Part shown: piece by piece, positions 1-9,230 of the stretch
Layout: every line of letters starts with the position of its first letter
How positions within the stretch are numbered: position 1 is the stretch's first letter
Source: Sva-07 sp964592115
Lineage (GTDB): Bacteria; Actinomycetota; Acidimicrobiia; Acidimicrobiales; Ilumatobacteraceae
Length of the DNA stretch: 64,000 nt
Assembly (NCBI GenBank): GCA_964592115.1
Contig: CAZQCP010000001.1
Coordinates: forward strand, 22,151 to 86,150
Direction of reading: 5' to 3'
Notes under the pieces: generated by a model
The model's database searches: none
What the model was told of the DNA's origin: nothing
Seen by the model: only the letters and a program-made list of their open reading frames with translations
Position numbers and translations under genes: made by a program

Positions 1-34
1 CCTTCGGTGACGACAGCAACCCGGAGCGTCGCGC

Positions 35-3000
35 ATGAGCGAACGTCGCGCGCTGACCGGGTGGACCGGGTGGACCGCGCGACATCCCGACGGGGCGGTC
101 GCCATCATGTTCGCACTCGCCGCCTCCCTGCCGATGTTCTGGACATCGCCTGGCCAGGTCAGCGCCGACACGAAGTCGTACCTCACGCTCGACCCCGACC
201 GTCTCCTGGCGCGGGCGACCACGATGTGGGACCCGCTCACGGGCGCCGGCACGGTGCCGCACCAGAACATCGGCTACTTGTTCCCGCTCGGCCCGTACTA
301 CTGGCTCATGGAACGGCTGGCCGTTCCGGATTGGATCACGCAGCGGCTGATCTGGGCCACGCTGGTGTTCGCCGCCGCACTCGGCGCGTACCGGCTCGCT
401 CGCTGGCTCGGCTGGTCGCTCGCCGGCGCGGTCGTCGTCGGCGTCGGCTACGGGTTCAGCCCGTACCTGCTCAGCTACCTCGCCCGACTGTCGGTGATCC
501 TCGGTCCGTGGGCGGCGATGCCGTGGCTGATCCTGCTCGCCGCTCGTGCGGCGCGGACCCGGTCGTGGCGTCCGGCAGCGGTGTTCGCGCTCGTCGTGCT
601 GCTCGTCGGGAGCGTCAACGCCACCGCGCTCGTTCTCGCCGGGCTCGGACCGGTGCTGTGGCTCGTCGCTGACGTCGCCGCTGGTCGCGTCCGCTGGCGG
701 GCGGCGCTCGCCGCGGCGATGCGCATCGGCGTGCTGAGTGCGGCGGTGTCGCTGTGGTGGATCGTCGCACTGCGCGTCCAGGGCAGCTTCGGGATCCCGA
801 TCCTGCGCTACACGGAGACCTACCAGACGGTCGCCGGTGCCAGCACCCCGGCCGAGATCGTGCGCGGCCTCGGTTACTGGTTCTTCTACGGCGGCGACCG
901 CCTCGATCCGTGGGTCGGGCCGTCCCTGCCCTACGTCGACGCTCCGCTGGTCATCGCCCTCGGGTTGGCGATCGCCGGGATCTCGCTGCTCGGCTTGTTG
1001 ACCGCGTTCTCCGGTCGGGCGGCGGCGCTCGTGCTCCTGCTCGTCGGGTTGGCCGTCAGCGTCGGTGCCGCCCCGCTCGGCGACTCGTCGCTGTACGGCT
1101 CGGTGTTCGAGTGGTGGGCCACGAACTCGACCGCCGGCATGGCCCTGCGGTCGACACCGCGTGCGGCACCGCTCGTCGTCCTCGCACTCGCCTTCGGGCT
1201 CGGCGCGGCGAGCGAGTGGGCACGGCGTCGACTCGCAGACCGGCCGTCCGGTCAACGGCGCTCGTTCGCTGCGCCGGCGATCGCCATCGCTCTTGTGATC
1301 GTCCAGGTCGGGCCCTGGTTCAGCGGCGCCGTGTTGACGTCGTCGCTGCTGCGCGACGAGACGCTCCCCGACCACCAACTCGCGCTCGCCGCGTGGCTGA
1401 ACGAGACCGTCGACGATCCCGACGACCCCGGTGGACGGGTCTACGAGATGCCGGCCGCCGACTTTGCGTACTACCGCTGGGGTGGCACGGTCGACCCGGT
1501 CCTGCCGGGGATCATCGACCGGCCCTACCTCGCCCGCGAGCTGGTCCCCCAGGGAGGGATGGCCACGATCGACCTCCTCGACGCCATGGAACGGCGGATC
1601 CCCGAGGGATGGTTCGAGCCTGAGGGGCTGCGAGCGTTCGCCGAGCTGTTCGCCGTCGAGACGCTCACGTTGCGCAACGACCTCGAACACGAGCGGCTGC
1701 GACTCGCCCGCCCTGGTCAACTGTGGACCGACGTGAGCGGTGCGCTCGGCACGGCCGATCATGCCGGTGAGCTCGTCGTCGACACGCCGGTGATCCCGAT
1801 CCTCGACGAAGTCACGCTCGCCCACCCGGATGCGGCCGAGGAGTTCCCTGTCGTCGCCGCGTTCGAGATCGGGTCAGGCGACGCGGTACGGGCGGTGGCG
1901 GCGGCCTCACCCATGATCGTGTCGGGGAGCGGCGACGGGCTCGTCGACCTCGCCGGAACGGGCTTGCTCGAGACCGATCGCCCGGTGCTGTACGCGGCGA
2001 CGCTCGACGACCTGGCGTCGCGGCACCTGTTGCCGAGCGGCGTGCTCGGTACGTCGCCGTGGTGGGTGCTGACCGACACGAACCGCAAGGAAGCCCGCCA
2101 CTGGTCGGGCGTGTCGTCGAACCGTGGTGCACTCGAACCCGATGGTGAGATTCGGCTCGACGACGATCCCGCCGACAGCCGTCTCGACGTGTTCCCCGAC
2201 ATCGTCGACCAGCAGACCCGTGCCGTCCATCTCGCCGACGTCGCCGCGGTGCGTGCCAGCTACTACGGCAACCGCATCGCGTTCACGCCCGAAGACGCAC
2301 CGTGGTTCGCGATCGACGGCGATCCGGCGACCGCGTGGCGGGCGGGCGTGTTCGACGCCGCCGAGGGCCTGGTGTGGGAGGTCGACCTGGCGGCACCGGT
2401 CGCGCCGACCTCGACCACCACGACCGTCGAGGTGCTGCAGCCGACGACGGGCGTGACCACCCGATACATCACCTCGATCGACATCACGCTCGACGGCCCG
2501 GATGGCACGACGACCGTGCGCGCCGACCTCGACGAGCGCTCGCGCGCCGAGCCCGGCCAGTCGATCACACTGCCTGGGGTCACGTTCGACTCGCTGCGGA
2601 TCGAGGTGCGCCGCGACAACCTCGGACCGCTGGCGAACTACGGCGCACATCCCGGCGTCGGCCTCGCCGAGGTGCGCATCCCCGGCGTGGTCGACGACCG
2701 GGTCACCGACGTGCCCGGCCTCGGTGACTTCCCCGCCCTCGATCCCGGCGACGTCACCGACGACCGGCTGACCTACGTGCTGACGCGCCAGCGGATCGAC
2801 CCGGCCACGTCCAACCGCACGGCCCCGGAGCCGGCGATGTCGCGCCGGATCGACGTGTCGGGCGACCGGACGTTCGAGCTGCGTGGCGAGGCACGGCTGG
2901 CGGCGGACGCCCCCGAAGCGACGCTCGCCGCTGTGCTCGGTGACGACGGCGCGGCGATCGGGGATCGTCGCCTGCCCGGATCGGTCGCCGCCCGCGGGCA

Positions 3001-4414
3001 GAGTGCCTTCGACGGCGACCTCACGACCGCGTGGCAGACACCGTTCGGCGATCAGACCGGGGCCACACTGACGCTCCCCGCCGAACTGAGCTCGCGGTCG
3101 GTGCCCGAGCTGACGATCAGCTGGCTCGACGACGGGCAGCACTCGCCACCCACCGCCGTGGCGCTGCAGCGGGCAGACGGGTCGACCGAGACGATCGAGC
3201 TGGCGACGGTCGAGAGCGAGACCGTCGAGGGCGTTGCCACGGCGAGCGTCACACCGACGTCACCCGATCCGATCGTCGCCATCGGCATCGCCTCGATCGC
3301 GCCGGTCACCTCGCCGGAATACTTCTCCGGCGTCGAGCAGGTGCTACCGGTCGGGATCGCCGAGATCGTCATCGGCCAGCTCACGGGCAGCGAGATCGAC
3401 GACGACTCCAGGGAGGACGGCGCGGGGACGCTCGACACCGGATGCCGTGGGGATCTCGCGACGATCGACGGGGAGCCGCTCCCGGTGCGCATCGTCGGCG
3501 AACGCACGGATGCGATCGCCCGCGGCGAGCTCGTCGTCGAGGCCTGCGACACGATCGAGTTGGCGGCGGGTGCGCACCGCCTCGACGTCGTCGCCGGTTC
3601 CGAGACCGGGATCGATCTCGACCGGATCGTGCTCGACTCCCCCGGCTCCGACAGCTCCGGCGGCTCCGGCGGACGGCCGGCGGGCATCGGCGTCACAGCC
3701 CGCGGTGATGGGCCGACACGGATCGACGTCACGATGGACGCCACGGGTGCGCCGACCTGGCTCATCTTGCGCCAGAGCTGGAACCCCGGCTGGACGGCGA
3801 CGCTCGATGGCGTCGATCTCGGCGAACCGGTCCTCGTCGACGGCTACGCGAACGGCTGGATCGTGCCTGCATCGTCGGCGACACGCACGATCACGCTGGA
3901 GTGGACGCCGCAGGGCACGGTCACGATCGCCCTGTGGATGTCGCTCGTCGCGGCGATCGCCGTGTCTGCGCTCGCCCTCGTCAGCCGGCGCCGTGAGATC
4001 GCCCTCGCTGATGGCGACGGGCACGGCCGCCACCTGCTCGGCACCGGCGCTCTCGCTGTCGTCGTCGGTGCCGCGCTCGTGGTCGTCGCCGGTCCCCTCG
4101 TGGCAGCCGGAAGCATGCTGACCGCGTTCGTCGCCCGTCGGCGACCGTCACTCGCGGTGGCGGTCGTTCTCGCCAGCGGGACGATCGTCGCCGGCAGCAT
4201 CGTCGCCCTCGAGTGGCGCCGCGACCTGCCTGCCGATCCGCAGTGGCCGAGCCAGTTCGGCTGGACAGCGCCGCTCGTGTGGCTGGTGGTCGGCACCGTG
4301 GTGTGCAGCGGCCTGCTCGCCGCCAGCGAGCGCCGACGCCCGGCTGTAGTGTCTCGTCCTCGTGCGCACTCTGATCGTCGTGCCGACTCACAACGAGGAG
4401 GCGAACATCGCTGA
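35..4414 (+). CDS. aftD: AftD-like alpha-(1->3)-arabinofuranosyltransferase (DUF3367, GT-C fold)
   Basis: A 1459-residue membrane glycosyltransferase, predicted to add arabinofuranose from decaprenyl-phosphoryl-arabinose to a cell-envelope glycan on the outer face of the membrane. The N-terminal 430 residues are multi-spanning. They carry ADTKSYLTLDP (about residues 44-54), TTMWDP (62-67) and NIGYLFPLGPYYW further on, which are hallmarks of the DUF3367/AftD family. Two discoidin/CBM-like segments follow, with FAIDGDPATAW near residue 758 and AFDGDLTTAW near 990. More membrane segments close the protein (about 1290-1440). The ATG is preceded by GGAG with 9 bases between. The gene overlaps the next by 53 bases. 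Length and architecture match mycobacterial AftD; the exact acceptor is unknown. The family call is firm, the linkage made is inferred. Confidence 0.88.
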   Translation: MSERRALTGWTGWTARHPDGAVAIMFALAASLPMFWTSPGQVSADTKSYLTLDPDRLLARATTMWDPLTGAGTVPHQNIGYLFPLGPYYWLMERLAVPDWITQRLIWATLVFAAALGAYRLARWLGWSLAGAVVVGVGYGFSPYLLSYLARLSVILGPWAAMPWLILLAARAARTRSWRPAAVFALVVLLVGSVNATALVLAGLGPVLWLVADVAAGRVRWRAALAAAMRIGVLSAAVSLWWIVALRVQGSFGIPILRYTETYQTVAGASTPAEIVRGLGYWFFYGGDRLDPWVGPSLPYVDAPLVIALGLAIAGISLLGLLTAFSGRAAALVLLLVGLAVSVGAAPLGDSSLYGSVFEWWATNSTAGMALRSTPRAAPLVVLALAFGLGAASEWARRRLADRPSGQRRSFAAPAIAIALVIVQVGPWFSGAVLTSSLLRDETLPDHQLALAAWLNETVDDPDDPGGRVYEMPAADFAYYRWGGTVDPVLPGIIDRPYLARELVPQGGMATIDLLDAMERRIPEGWFEPEGLRAFAELFAVETLTLRNDLEHERLRLARPGQLWTDVSGALGTADHAGELVVDTPVIPILDEVTLAHPDAAEEFPVVAAFEIGSGDAVRAVAAASPMIVSGSGDGLVDLAGTGLLETDRPVLYAATLDDLASRHLLPSGVLGTSPWWVLTDTNRKEARHWSGVSSNRGALEPDGEIRLDDDPADSRLDVFPDIVDQQTRAVHLADVAAVRASYYGNRIAFTPEDAPWFAIDGDPATAWRAGVFDAAEGLVWEVDLAAPVAPTSTTTTVEVLQPTTGVTTRYITSIDITLDGPDGTTTVRADLDERSRAEPGQSITLPGVTFDSLRIEVRRDNLGPLANYGAHPGVGLAEVRIPGVVDDRVTDVPGLGDFPALDPGDVTDDRLTYVLTRQRIDPATSNRTAPEPAMSRRIDVSGDRTFELRGEARLAADAPEATLAAVLGDDGAAIGDRRLPGSVAARGQSAFDGDLTTAWQTPFGDQTGATLTLPAELSSRSVPELTISWLDDGQHSPPTAVALQRADGSTETIELATVESETVEGVATASVTPTSPDPIVAIGIASIAPVTSPEYFSGVEQVLPVGIAEIVIGQLTGSEIDDDSREDGAGTLDTGCRGDLATIDGEPLPVRIVGERTDAIARGELVVEACDTIELAAGAHRLDVVAGSETGIDLDRIVLDSPGSDSSGGSGGRPAGIGVTARGDGPTRIDVTMDATGAPTWLILRQSWNPGWTATLDGVDLGEPVLVDGYANGWIVPASSATRTITLEWTPQGTVTIALWMSLVAAIAVSALALVSRRREIALADGDGHGRHLLGTGALAVVVGAALVVVAGPLVAAGSMLTAFVARRRPSLAVAVVLASGTIVAGSIVALEWRRDLPADPQWPSQFGWTAPLVWLVVGTVVCSGLLAASERRRPAVVSRPRAHSDRRADSQRGGEHR

Positions 4415-5105
4415 GATCCTGGAGCGACTGCGCGCTGTCGCTCCCGATGCCGACGTGATGGTCGTCGACGATGCGTCGACCGACGACACTCGTCACATCG
4501 TCAAGGAACGGATGGCGACCGACGAGCACCTCCGGATCGAGGAGCGAGCCGACAAGCGCGGCCTCGGCGATGCGTACCTCCACGCCTTCCGGATCGGGCT
4601 CGACGAGGGTTACGAGCTGTTGGTCGAGATCGACGCCGACATGTCGCACGATCCCGAGGTCCTGCCGACGATGCTCGGGATCGCCGAGCGCGGGATCGCA
4701 CTCGTCATCGGCAGCAGATATGTGCCCGGGGGTGCAGTGGTCGGGTGGCCACGGCGACGTACGTGGCTGTCGCGCTGGGGGAACCGCTACGCGGCGATCA
4801 TGCTCGGCCTCGCCGTCAACGACGCCACCGCCGGGTATCGGGTCTACCGAGCCGACACGCTGCGTCGCATCGGCCTCGATGGGGTCCAAGCGGGCGGCTA
4901 TGGCTTCCAGGTCGAGATGACGTATCGCGTCGTGCGCGCCGGACTCGGCGTGGTCGAGGTTCCGATCACGTTCCGTGACCGTGTCGCCGGCACCTCGAAG
5001 ATGCACCGGGGGATCATCACCGAGGCGTTCTCGCTCGTCACCTACTGGGGTCTCTACGACCTGGTGACGCTCCGCCGCCGCCGCCGCGCCTACCGGGACG
5101 ACTGA
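4362..5105 (+). CDS. ppm1: Polyprenol monophosphomannose synthase (GT2, Ppm/DPM1 type)
   Basis: A 247-residue GT2 enzyme that transfers mannose from GDP-mannose to polyprenyl phosphate, giving the donor for outer-face mannosyltransferases. It starts with LIVVPTHNEEANI, has the DxD-type DADMSHDPEV motif at 91-100, and continues with GSRYVPGG and SKMHRGII, all typical of dolichol-phosphate mannosyltransferases. It lacks the Lnt-like domain fused to M. tuberculosis Ppm1 and has no C-terminal membrane segments, so it is the stand-alone form. The GTG start lies inside the end of the aftD-like gene, with TAGTGT at 4347-4352 as a possible leaderless -10 box. Its last 68 bases overlap the convergent GT4 gene. 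Confidence 0.9.
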   Translation: MRTLIVVPTHNEEANIAEILERLRAVAPDADVMVVDDASTDDTRHIVKERMATDEHLRIEERADKRGLGDAYLHAFRIGLDEGYELLVEIDADMSHDPEVLPTMLGIAERGIALVIGSRYVPGGAVVGWPRRRTWLSRWGNRYAAIMLGLAVNDATAGYRVYRADTLRRIGLDGVQAGGYGFQVEMTYRVVRAGLGVVEVPITFRDRVAGTSKMHRGIITEAFSLVTYWGLYDLVTLRRRRRAYRDD

Positions 5106-6267
5106 CGATCGCGTCGGCGAGCACGTCGAGGTGGCGGCCGGCGACCGAGGTCCACGAGAGCTCTGCGGCGTGTTCGATCGCCGCCGCGCCGAAGCGTTCT
5201 CTCGTCGGCGCGTCCTGGAGCAGTGCCGCGGTCGCCGTCCCGAGCCGGTCGAGTGGGACCAACCGCCCCGTCACGTCGGGCACTGCGGCACCGCGGTGGC
5301 CGGCGATGTCGGTCGCCACGCACGGCGTGCCGCACGCACCACCTTCGGTCAGCGACATCCCCCAACCCTCGGCGTAGGACGCACTCACGACGAGCCACGC
5401 CCGGCGGTAGGCGTCGACGAGCTCCTCGTCGCTCACCCGTCCGCGCATTGTCACCCAGTCCGCCGCGTCGTGCGCCGCGATCCACGCCTCGATCACCCGG
5501 CGATCCGGGCCGTCACTCACGAGCTCCACGGTCAGATCGGGGACCTCGCGACGGGCGATGGCCAGGGCGTCGAGTGCGGCCGACTGGCGCTTCACCGGTG
5601 CCAATCGACCGACGACCACCACCAGCGGTGTTGTCGAACGTCGCGCCGGGTCCGGAGTGAACCGCTCGTGGACACCGGGCGGGATGACGCTCATTCGGGA
5701 CCGGGGGATGCCGATCCCGACGATCTCGTCCGCCGACGACTCGGACAGCGTGGCGAACCGTGAACGCCGGTACACGAGCGGGGCGAGGCGGGTCTCCACG
5801 AGGCGGCCGGCATGGTTGAGCGGCACCGGCAGCGCGTCGTCCCACATCTCGCGGTGCACGTGGTGCATCCACACGACCCGGCAGTGTGGGGCCCACAGTG
5901 GACCGAGCCAGGGCACGCCGTTCCAGATCTCGATCGTCGCGGTGCCCGGCGGGCGTCGACGGACCGCCTGCCGGGCGATCACCCGGGCGAACACGTCGAA
6001 GCGGCCACCGCGTTGTTCGACCGAGTAGCCGTTGCGGGTGAACTGGCGGGGCGAATCGAACGTCGACGTGCGATGGTGGACGGCAAGCCCAGCGGCGGCC
6101 CATCGGGAGAAGATCTCGTCGGCGTGCACCTCCGAACCGCCCGCTTCGGGATCGTCGAGGTCGCGCCATGCGTAGCTCTCGATGCGCGTGATCCCGAGCG
6201 AGCGGACTCGGGCGACCGCGCTCGCCAGTCGCTCGCTGTCGCCGCGCGGCCCGCCGGCGTCGTTCAT
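5038..6267 (-). CDS. GT4-family glycosyltransferase
   Basis: A 409-residue GT-B glycosyltransferase. The N-terminal acceptor half contains EAGGSEVHADEIFSRW. The C-terminal nucleotide-sugar half contains VVVVGRLAPVKRQ and the E-x7-E type segment SYAEGWGMSLTEGGACGTPCVATD. I chose the ATG at 6267 because it makes a 4-base ATGA overlap with the stop of dprE2. An in-frame codon 27 positions further upstream would run into dprE2. It is the last gene of the long arabinan-aroA-scp operon, so a role in envelope glycan assembly is likely, but donor and acceptor are not known. The C-terminal 20 residues are Gly/Arg-rich and are encoded in the region overlapping the convergent ppm gene. Confidence 0.82.
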   Translation of the reverse strand: MNDAGGPRGDSERLASAVARVRSLGITRIESYAWRDLDDPEAGGSEVHADEIFSRWAAAGLAVHHRTSTFDSPRQFTRNGYSVEQRGGRFDVFARVIARQAVRRRPPGTATIEIWNGVPWLGPLWAPHCRVVWMHHVHREMWDDALPVPLNHAGRLVETRLAPLVYRRSRFATLSESSADEIVGIGIPRSRMSVIPPGVHERFTPDPARRSTTPLVVVVGRLAPVKRQSAALDALAIARREVPDLTVELVSDGPDRRVIEAWIAAHDAADWVTMRGRVSDEELVDAYRRAWLVVSASYAEGWGMSLTEGGACGTPCVATDIAGHRGAAVPDVTGRLVPLDRLGTATAALLQDAPTRERFGAAAIEHAAELSWTSVAGRHLDVLADAIVSRPGRRGGGGGASPGRRDPSR

Positions 6268-7028
6268 GAACCGTCGAGCTTGCGCCACACGAAGCCGGGG
6301 GCGTAGCGCAGCAACCCGAACATGTAGCGCAAGATCCCCGGAACCCACACGACCGAACGCTTCCGGGCGATGCCCTCCGCGACTGCCTCGGCGACGTCAT
6401 CGGCGTCACACGACAACGGTGCCTCCTGCATCCCCGTCGTCATCTTCGTGCGCACGAAACCTGGACGCACCACGAGCACTCGGGCGCCTGACCCGTGCAG
6501 TGCGTGGCCGAGACCGGTCGCAAACGCATCCTGACCGGCCTTCGTCGAGCCGTACACGAAGTTCGATGCTCGTGTGCGCACGCCGGCGACGCTGGAGAGT
6601 ACGACGAGTACGCCGTGGCCCTGGCGACGCAACCGGTCGGCGACGACGAGGCCTGAGCTGACCGCTCCGGTGTAGTTGACCGTGGCGAGGTCGGCCGCGG
6701 CGACCGGGTCGGCAGCCGCGTCGACACCGAGTTGACCGAACGCCTGGATCACCACGTCGAGGTCGCCTGCCGCAGTGACGGCGGCGTCGATGGTCGCGGC
6801 GTGTGTCGAGTTGTCGGCAGCGTCGAATGCGACGACGGACACCTCGGCCGTGTCCGCGAGGCCGAGCGCCTGGCGAACGTGATCGGTGTCGAGGTCGCCG
6901 GGTCGTCGCACCGCCAGCACGACGTGGCGCAGGACCGGTGAGGCGAGGCGGCGAACGATGGCCTGGCCGATCTCGCTCGACCCGCCGAGCACCAGGATCG
7001 TTTGTGGTTGGGCGACGGCGTTGTTCAT
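6264..7028 (-). CDS. dprE2: Decaprenylphospho-beta-D-erythro-pentofuranosid-2-ulose 2-reductase
   Basis: A 254-residue short-chain dehydrogenase/reductase. In the DPA pathway DprE2 uses NADH to reduce the 2-keto intermediate made by DprE1, giving decaprenyl-phosphoryl-arabinose. Visible features are the Rossmann motif LGGSSEIGQAIVRRL near the N-terminus, LSSVAGVRTRA, and the catalytic Tyr/Lys in FVYGSTKAGQDAF. Late RPGFVRTKMTTGM is typical of DprE2. The ATG at 7028 forms TGATG with the stop of the upstream methyltransferase gene. dprE1 is two genes upstream in the same operon, which supports the assignment over a generic SDR. Confidence 0.9.
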   Translation of the reverse strand: MNNAVAQPQTILVLGGSSEIGQAIVRRLASPVLRHVVLAVRRPGDLDTDHVRQALGLADTAEVSVVAFDAADNSTHAATIDAAVTAAGDLDVVIQAFGQLGVDAAADPVAAADLATVNYTGAVSSGLVVADRLRRQGHGVLVVLSSVAGVRTRASNFVYGSTKAGQDAFATGLGHALHGSGARVLVVRPGFVRTKMTTGMQEAPLSCDADDVAEAVAEGIARKRSVVWVPGILRYMFGLLRYAPGFVWRKLDGS

Positions 7029-7792
7029 CAGTAGGGCCACTCGGGGACGGTGCGGCCGGTCTTTTCCAACACGGTGCGCCCACCAGCGCTCAAGAACACC
7101 TTCAAGCCGACGTTCTTGACGAACCACGGGAGTTGCGCCGCCTGCCGCAGGGCGTTGCGCGAACGCGGCTTCAGCCCCGTGCCGAGGTCGGCGCGGTAGA
7201 TCGTCATCGACCGCGAACGACCGACGTAGCGGAACCGCCCGCCGAACATCAGCGACCGCCCGATCGCCGCCGTGACACCGATCGAGGAGAACGAGTCGTG
7301 GATCAACAGCGTGCCGCCGGGGCGGACTTTGGCCCCCCACGACGAGATGTCGGCGAGCGCCGGTGCGTAGCGATGGGCGCCGTCGATGTAGAGCACGTCG
7401 ATCGGTGCATCGACGTCGCCGAGCGCGTCGTTCGAGAACTTGCGGACGTGGCGGACCCGGTCTGCGACACCGGCATCGGCGAGGTTGCGGTTGAACACGG
7501 CGTGGTCGTCGTCGGCCTCGGCCTCGAAGCCCTCGATCTCTTGGGGGCCGCGGTCGTTGCCGGCATGGGGATCGATGGCGACGACCGACACGCCGGCGGG
7601 CGCGGCGCTGGCGAGCACGATCGTCGAGCGGCCCCGGAAGCTGCCGATCTCGACGATCGTGCCGTCGGGCGGGCAGCTGCGGGCGGCGTCGTACAGCGTG
7701 CGTGCCTGGCCGTCGGTCATCCACCCTTCGACACCGTCGACACGGGCCGAAACGGTGGCGAAGTCGGGAGCTGGAGATGCGGTGGGAGACAT
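7028..7792 (-). CDS. Class I SAM-dependent methyltransferase (Methyltransf_24 type)
   Basis: A 254-residue protein with a Rossmann methyltransferase core: IVEIGSFRGRSTIVLAS binds SAM, VVAIDPHAGN follows strand beta-2, and DVLYIDGAHRY and TLLIHDSF are the later motifs of the family often seen in surface glycan clusters. The basic C-terminal tail (about residues 200-254) has no recognised domain. The ATG at 7792 was chosen because the upstream in-frame extension is low-complexity and overlaps dprE1. It sits between dprE1 and dprE2, so methylation of an arabinan, a lipid-linked sugar or another envelope glycan is a reasonable guess. There is no direct evidence for the substrate. Confidence 0.75.
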   Translation of the reverse strand: MSPTASPAPDFATVSARVDGVEGWMTDGQARTLYDAARSCPPDGTIVEIGSFRGRSTIVLASAAPAGVSVVAIDPHAGNDRGPQEIEGFEAEADDDHAVFNRNLADAGVADRVRHVRKFSNDALGDVDAPIDVLYIDGAHRYAPALADISSWGAKVRPGGTLLIHDSFSSIGVTAAIGRSLMFGGRFRYVGRSRSMTIYRADLGTGLKPRSRNALRQAAQLPWFVKNVGLKVFLSAGGRTVLEKTGRTVPEWPY

Positions 7793-7844
7793 GAGCGCGC
7801 TCGACGATACCCGCCGGTGCCGGGCGACCGGTGATGGGGAGCGG

Positions 7845-9230
7845 TCAGGCGAGGCCGAGGCGCCGCGCCTGATCGCTGACGAATCGACCGTCGGGGTCGA
7901 CGGCGCGTCGCACCCGCAACCATTCGTCGAGCCGCGGGTACCCGGCACGGAAGGTTTCCGGTGTCGTCGTGGCGTCCTTGGCGAGATAGAGCCGTCCACC
8001 GGCGCCGAGCACGAGCTCGTCGAGCTGCATGACGAGGCTGCGGACCTCCGGCGGCGCGGCTGGCAGATCGATCGTCAGCGTCCAACCCGGGCGCGGGAAG
8101 CTGAGCATCGCCGCGCTCTGCGCACCCATGCGCTTGAGCACGTTGACGAAGCTCGCGTACCGCGACTCGACCACGATCTCGACGATGCGTCGCAGCGTGT
8201 CGACCTGGTCGAACGGCACGACGAACTGGTATTGCAAGAACCCGCCGTTCCCGTACACCCGGTTCCAGTGGCCGACCATGTCGAGCGGGTGGAAGAAGCC
8301 GGTGATCGTTTCGATCCCCCGGTGCTCGCGCGGTGCCTTGCGGTACCAGAGCTCGTTGAACGCCCGCACGGCGAGCCGGTTGATCACGTTCGGCACACCG
8401 GGCGGCACCGCGGCGAGCGCCGGCGGGCTGAACGCCAGCGGATCGTCGGCGGCCTTGGGCTGGTGTTCGGCGAGGTCGGCGAGGTCGGCGTGGTCACCTT
8501 GGGTCAGAACCGCCCGTCCGAAGCCGGCGCCGGTGGCGAGCAGGTCGACCCACGCGACGGAGTAGCGGTACTCGGCGTCGCTCGCCGCCATCCGTTCGAG
8601 CAGCGCGTCGAGGTTCGGCAGGCGTTCGGTGTCGACGAGACAGCGGCTGGTCTCGACTGCCAGCAGCTGCACCGTGGCTTCGAGGATGATCCCCGTGAGC
8701 CCCATCCCGCCGATCGTCGCCCACCACAGGTCGGGATCGGTCGTCGCGGTGATCGTGCGACGCTCGCCGTCGGCGAGCAGGATCGTCAGGTCGACGACGT
8801 GATCGCCGAACGAGCCGTCGCGGTGGTGGTTCTTGCCGTGGATGTCGCTGGCGACCGCGCCGCCGACCGTGACGAACCGTGTCCCCGGTGTGACCGGCAC
8901 GAAGAAGCCCCGCGGCACGATGTGGCGCATCAGTTCATCGAGGCTGACGCCGGCACCGACACGCACCTGCCCGGTCGCCGTGTCGAGGTGGATCGGTCCC
9001 GGCGCGAGACGCACGACCGTGCCACCCGCGTTCTGCGCCGGGTCACCGTATGCCCGGCCGAGGCCCCGGGCGATCAGACCGCGGTCGCCGGTGTCGAGCC
9101 CGCCCGGTCCCTCCGCGACACCCTCCGTTGCCAACGCCGCAACGAGCTCCGCGGCATCGATGTCGACCACGCGGGCGCGCGTCGCCGAGGTCCTCCCCCA
9201 TCCCGACAGCAGCTCGTCCTTGCTCCTCAT
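7845..9230 (-). CDS. dprE1: Decaprenylphospho-beta-D-ribofuranose 2-oxidase (FAD)
   Basis: A 461-residue FAD-linked oxidase of the VAO family, which oxidises decaprenyl-phosphoryl-ribose at C2 as the first half of the epimerisation to arabinose. FAD-binding residues are in GRGLGRAYGDPAQN (55-68) and VTPGTRFVTVGGAVASDIHG (113-132), followed by the DprE1 hallmark GKNHH (132-136). The substrate lysine of M. tuberculosis, Lys418, is kept as K418 in LYLAKDATTT. The position of Cys387, the covalent benzothiazinone target, is Thr386 here (GWTLTIDLP, codon 8073-8075). The ATG at 9230 overlaps the ubiA stop by four bases. Function is very likely conserved because the active-site motifs match throughout. 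Confidence 0.94.
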   Translation of the reverse strand: MRSKDELLSGWGRTSATRARVVDIDAAELVAALATEGVAEGPGGLDTGDRGLIARGLGRAYGDPAQNAGGTVVRLAPGPIHLDTATGQVRVGAGVSLDELMRHIVPRGFFVPVTPGTRFVTVGGAVASDIHGKNHHRDGSFGDHVVDLTILLADGERRTITATTDPDLWWATIGGMGLTGIILEATVQLLAVETSRCLVDTERLPNLDALLERMAASDAEYRYSVAWVDLLATGAGFGRAVLTQGDHADLADLAEHQPKAADDPLAFSPPALAAVPPGVPNVINRLAVRAFNELWYRKAPREHRGIETITGFFHPLDMVGHWNRVYGNGGFLQYQFVVPFDQVDTLRRIVEIVVESRYASFVNVLKRMGAQSAAMLSFPRPGWTLTIDLPAAPPEVRSLVMQLDELVLGAGGRLYLAKDATTTPETFRAGYPRLDEWLRVRRAVDPDGRFVSDQARRLGLA

